A DNA stretch of 64,000 nucleotides, taken from NCBI GenBank assembly GCA_026014485.1, contig JAOZIE010000020.1:110875-174874 (forward strand). Reading direction: 5' to 3'. A program made the position numbers and the translations under genes. A model generated the notes under the pieces. The model did not search any database. It saw only the letters and a list, made by a program, of their open reading frames with translations, and was not told the DNA's origin. This DNA comes from Candidatus Bathyarchaeota archaeon (GTDB lineage Archaea; Thermoproteota; Bathyarchaeia; Bathyarchaeales; Bathycorpusculaceae). Below are positions 63,355 to 64,000 of this stretch, in pieces. How positions within the stretch are numbered: position 1 is the first letter of the stretch; every line of letters starts with the position of its first letter.

Positions 63355-63942
63355 AACGTGAGTCAACAAGGCTGCTGTAGGCTGTGTATGTGTGTTCGCC
63401 GCAGCTTCAGAGCGCCCTATTTGACCTTACACTTTTGATTAGAAAACTGGCTTTTTGCTTTTACAAACGCGGTTGAAATGAATCCGAACAAGTGAAATGC
63501 GTCAATTCACCATACGGTTGCGACAAACTGCAACTCAGGTCGTAAATAAAATGCGGCTTTCCTGAAAAAGAGGGGTCGCTGCCCGCGCTGCCACTGCCCT
63601 GCAAGTAGAACAAAAGCAGTGGCACCCGCGCAGCCATAAGTAAAACAAACAAAAACACATAAAAACCCGTATTGTCACCCCGCCTTTCCTATTCGAAAAC
63701 CCTTATGCCCTACCCCACAACACTTATATTACGGGAAACCGCTTCTAACAGTTCCAGCAACATCAAGTTGCCAAAGAAAAACAGATGCAACTCCTGTCCT
63801 AACCAGATTGGGGTGAAGGGTGAATGAGCACCTTGAACGCACAAGTCATGCTCACATGACACCACGCATAGGCCAAAAGCGAATAAGCGACACAACACAA
63901 CGTAAGGTTTCATCAAACGCCAAACAGACACCACCAAGGCCC
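63355..63942. promoter_or_regulatory. Long intergenic region and 23S rRNA leader
   Basis: 588 bases without a convincing gene. A long imperfect hairpin spans about 63578-63635. CTTATATTA at 63723-63731 is a TATA-like box, which would start the 23S precursor near 63755 with a leader of about 190 bases. Within the leader, TGAGCA and TGCTCA near 63825-63855 can pair. No 16S sequence is present. Confidence 0.55.
63578..63635. repeat. Long imperfect hairpin downstream of ppcA
   Basis: GCCACTGC (63590-63597) and GCAGTGGC (63616-63623) pair perfectly, and the GC-rich arms outside them extend the stem to roughly 19 base pairs with small bulges. The loop is 18 bases. It could be a terminator or a structured RNA. 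Confidence 0.6.
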
Positions 63943-64000
63943 GGACATGCCACGCTGTCTGGAGAATGGCTCGGCTTGAGAGCCGAAGAAGGGCGCGGCA
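63943..64000 (+). rRNA. 23S ribosomal RNA, 5' end (cut by window edge)
   Basis: The last about 50 bases (CTGTCTGGAGAATGGCTCGG, then GCCGAAGAAGGGCGCGGCA at the edge) match the conserved start of archaeal 23S rRNA, where domain 0/I begins with a TGGxTxGGC hairpin followed by GAAGGRCGYGGCAAGC. The exact mature 5' end is estimated. No 16S lies within the 64 kb upstream. Confidence 0.85.

Noticed and set aside
63940..64000. RNase P or SRP RNA at the right edge
   Set aside because: The sequence matches the 23S 5' end better, including the GAAGGGCGCGGCA block.

Overview
The window looks like a chromosome segment of an uncultured anaerobic archaeon, most likely of the Bathyarchaeia group. This is an inference from gene content; no marker tree could be run. 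The signs are archaeal TATA-type promoters, archaeal PEP carboxylase, a Nip7-like PUA protein, a tRNA-splicing endonuclease homologue, three intron-containing tRNAs, a GfcR-type regulator, MvhAG/HdrBC and group 3b hydrogenases, a tungsten aldehyde oxidoreductase with ferredoxin partner, and an ADP-forming acyl-CoA synthetase.

Layout. 1-3.6 kb: end of proC, two HAD phosphatases, a Dph6-like ATP pyrophosphatase and a small Cys-rich protein. 3.9-18.2 kb: energy metabolism. An ACD (alpha+beta) fused to a GNAT domain is followed by a minus-strand group 3b hydrogenase with fused beta-gamma subunit, then hdrC-hdrB-mvhG-mvhA-maturation protease on the plus strand, then AOR plus its ferredoxin. Together these fit H2 cycling, ferredoxin/heterodisulfide bifurcation, aldehyde oxidation and ATP from acyl-CoA. 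18.3-32 kb: RNA modification, glnA, hisS, an endA homologue, an mtnA-like isomerase, gfcR and a bacterial-type uvrB-uvrA-uvrC set. 32-37 kb: EamA transporter, ablA-ablB (N-epsilon-acetyl-beta-lysine osmolyte synthesis), a frameshifted membrane protein, a GT2 glycosyltransferase and tRNA-Arg(TCT). 37.4-50.8 kb: cell-surface genes, namely an Ig-repeat protein and three large PQQ-propeller proteins, two of which are a tandem duplication with their UTRs, next to a divergent TrmB regulator.

50.9-55.9 kb is an integrated mobile element of about 4.9 kb. Its integrase is split by integration (SSV style). A 28-bp direct repeat forms the attachment core, and this core is the 5' end of a tRNA-Arg(CCT) gene that has a D-loop intron. 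The element also carries an HUH rolling-circle Rep, a HETGH zincin, a small membrane protein and a striking cloverleaf of nested inverted repeats next to rep. Several of its genes are frameshifted.

56-64 kb: tRNA-Pro(GGG) with a D-loop intron, a PAS histidine kinase, an old-yellow-enzyme relative, a membrane-anchored flavodoxin-like protein, a winged-helix regulator, class II purE, ppcA, and at the right edge the 5' end of a 23S rRNA with no 16S upstream of it.
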